Source: Qipengyuania gaetbuli (GTDB lineage: Bacteria > Pseudomonadota > Alphaproteobacteria > Sphingomonadales > Sphingomonadaceae). From it: a stretch of DNA of 64,000 nt. Under the pieces are notes generated by a model, which made no database searches, was not told where the DNA came from, and saw only the letters and a program-made list of their open reading frames with translations. Positions 63,518 through 64,000 of the stretch are shown here, one piece after another (within the stretch, counting starts at the first letter, position 1; the number at the start of each line of letters is the position of its first letter). A program made the translations under genes and the position numbers. The stretch covers positions 522,501 to 586,500 of the forward strand of contig NZ_JAIVLR010000002.1 in the NCBI RefSeq assembly GCF_020524765.1. Direction: 5' to 3'.

Positions 63518-64000
63518 TCAGGCGCTGCGCGGCTCGCGCACCATCGGCACCAGCGGCGGGGCGTCGGGCGTCGGCCTGATTTCCCCGCACACCACGAAGC
63601 CGAGCGAGCCATAGAACCCCGCATTGGCCGGGTTCGAATTCTCAAGGTACGCCGGAACTCCCAAGCGGTCGCAGGCTGCGAGCACGGGCGCGATAAGCTT
63701 GCGTCCAAGCCCCTTACCCTGCGCGCCTGGACGCACGGCAATGCTGAACAAATAGGCATGCTCGAAATCGGGGTGGACCTTGTCCATCGCTTCGCCGGTC
63801 ATGATGCCGCGCCGCACCGCTCCCGGCCCGCATTTGAACAGCGTGGGCAGGGCAAAAGCTGCATAATCCGCCGTGCTGAAGCTCGCGTCGCCGCCCGGCA
63901 GCATCCACATGCAGGCGCCCTCATTGCCATGCGTGTAGCAATAGCCGCGGGGGGCGTAGATGCGCCGCGCTTGTAGGTGAAACAGGTGGCTGATGCCGGC
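63518..64000 (-). CDS. GNAT family N-acetyltransferase (5' end outside window)
   Basis: 160 codons are visible from the window end to the stop at 63518; the N-terminus lies beyond 64000. The acetyl-CoA-binding motif A is LFSIAVRPGAQGKGLGRKLI, followed by AYLENSNPANAGFYGSLGF. The substrate is unknown. An internal ATG at 63910 would start after conserved residues and is not the true start. Confidence 0.85.
   Translation of the reverse strand, partial: AGISHLFHLQARRIYAPRGYCYTHGNEGACMWMLPGGDASFSTADYAAFALPTLFKCGPGAVRRGIMTGEAMDKVHPDFEHAYLFSIAVRPGAQGKGLGRKLIAPVLAACDRLGVPAYLENSNPANAGFYGSLGFVVCGEIRPTPDAPPLVPMVREPRSA

Overview
The window is a 64 kb piece of an alphaproteobacterial chromosome, most likely from the order Sphingomonadales and close to Erythrobacteraceae. 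The taxonomic call is inference from these signs: high G+C, a Shemin-type 5-aminolevulinate synthase (HemA), the lepB-rnc-era and recO-leuB couplings, LemA beside DUF3137, several TonB-C-like periplasmic proteins, and frequent GTG/TTG starts with start/stop overlaps (GTGA, TTGA, ATGA). No rRNA, tRNA, CRISPR array, insertion sequence or prophage was seen.

Layout. 1-7.2 kb: a truncated amidohydrolase; a VOC protein divergent from soxR with a textbook SoxR-type promoter between them; a small TonB-C-like protein; a SixA-like phosphatase coupled to a DinG-type helicase; and a Pro/Ala-rich membrane protein. 7.2-12 kb: methionine gamma-lyase with its divergent Lrp-type regulator, DUF3137/LemA, and a fold-III PLP decarboxylase. 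12-18.5 kb: an outer-membrane barrel, a Pro/Glu/Lys repeat protein, a nitroreductase, a YdeI/OmdA-like protein, hemA, murI, plsY and dprA. 18.5-19.5 kb: a lower-G+C islet with three small genes and a degenerate 16-bp repeat. 19.5-30.8 kb: topA, a phospholipase D/cardiolipin synthase-like enzyme, an MgtC/DUF4010 protein, DUF805, era-rnc-lepB, pgi and a non-canonical Nramp relative.

30.8-45.9 kb: a winged-helix/TPR regulator, a tautomerase, an MBL hydrolase, an RNA helicase, a CDP-alcohol phosphatidyltransferase, an XRE regulator with two related membrane proteins, glutathione reductase, a DAO-family oxidoreductase, a DFR-type reductase, TspO, UbiK, recO, leuB and a DPM1-GtrA glycosyltransferase. 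45.9-64 kb: a PMT-type glycosyltransferase; a TetR regulator with two perfect operators; metZ-SDR-thioredoxin-fold operon; three Tad minor pseudopilin genes; apaG; ppk-ppx; an inositol-phosphatase-like enzyme coupled to argJ; a double TonB-C-like protein; secA; and a truncated GNAT acetyltransferase.

Most of the window is core housekeeping: cell wall, phospholipid, heme, methionine, arginine and leucine metabolism, secretion and DNA processing. The parts most worth a second look are small regulatory modules and divergent family members: the SoxR-VOC promoter, the TetR double operator, the mdeA-regulator palindromes, the XRE/two-membrane-protein cassette, the Nramp relative without DPGN, the Tyr-to-Phe SDR, and the low-G+C islet between dprA and topA. 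No striking new multi-gene defence or mobile system is evident.
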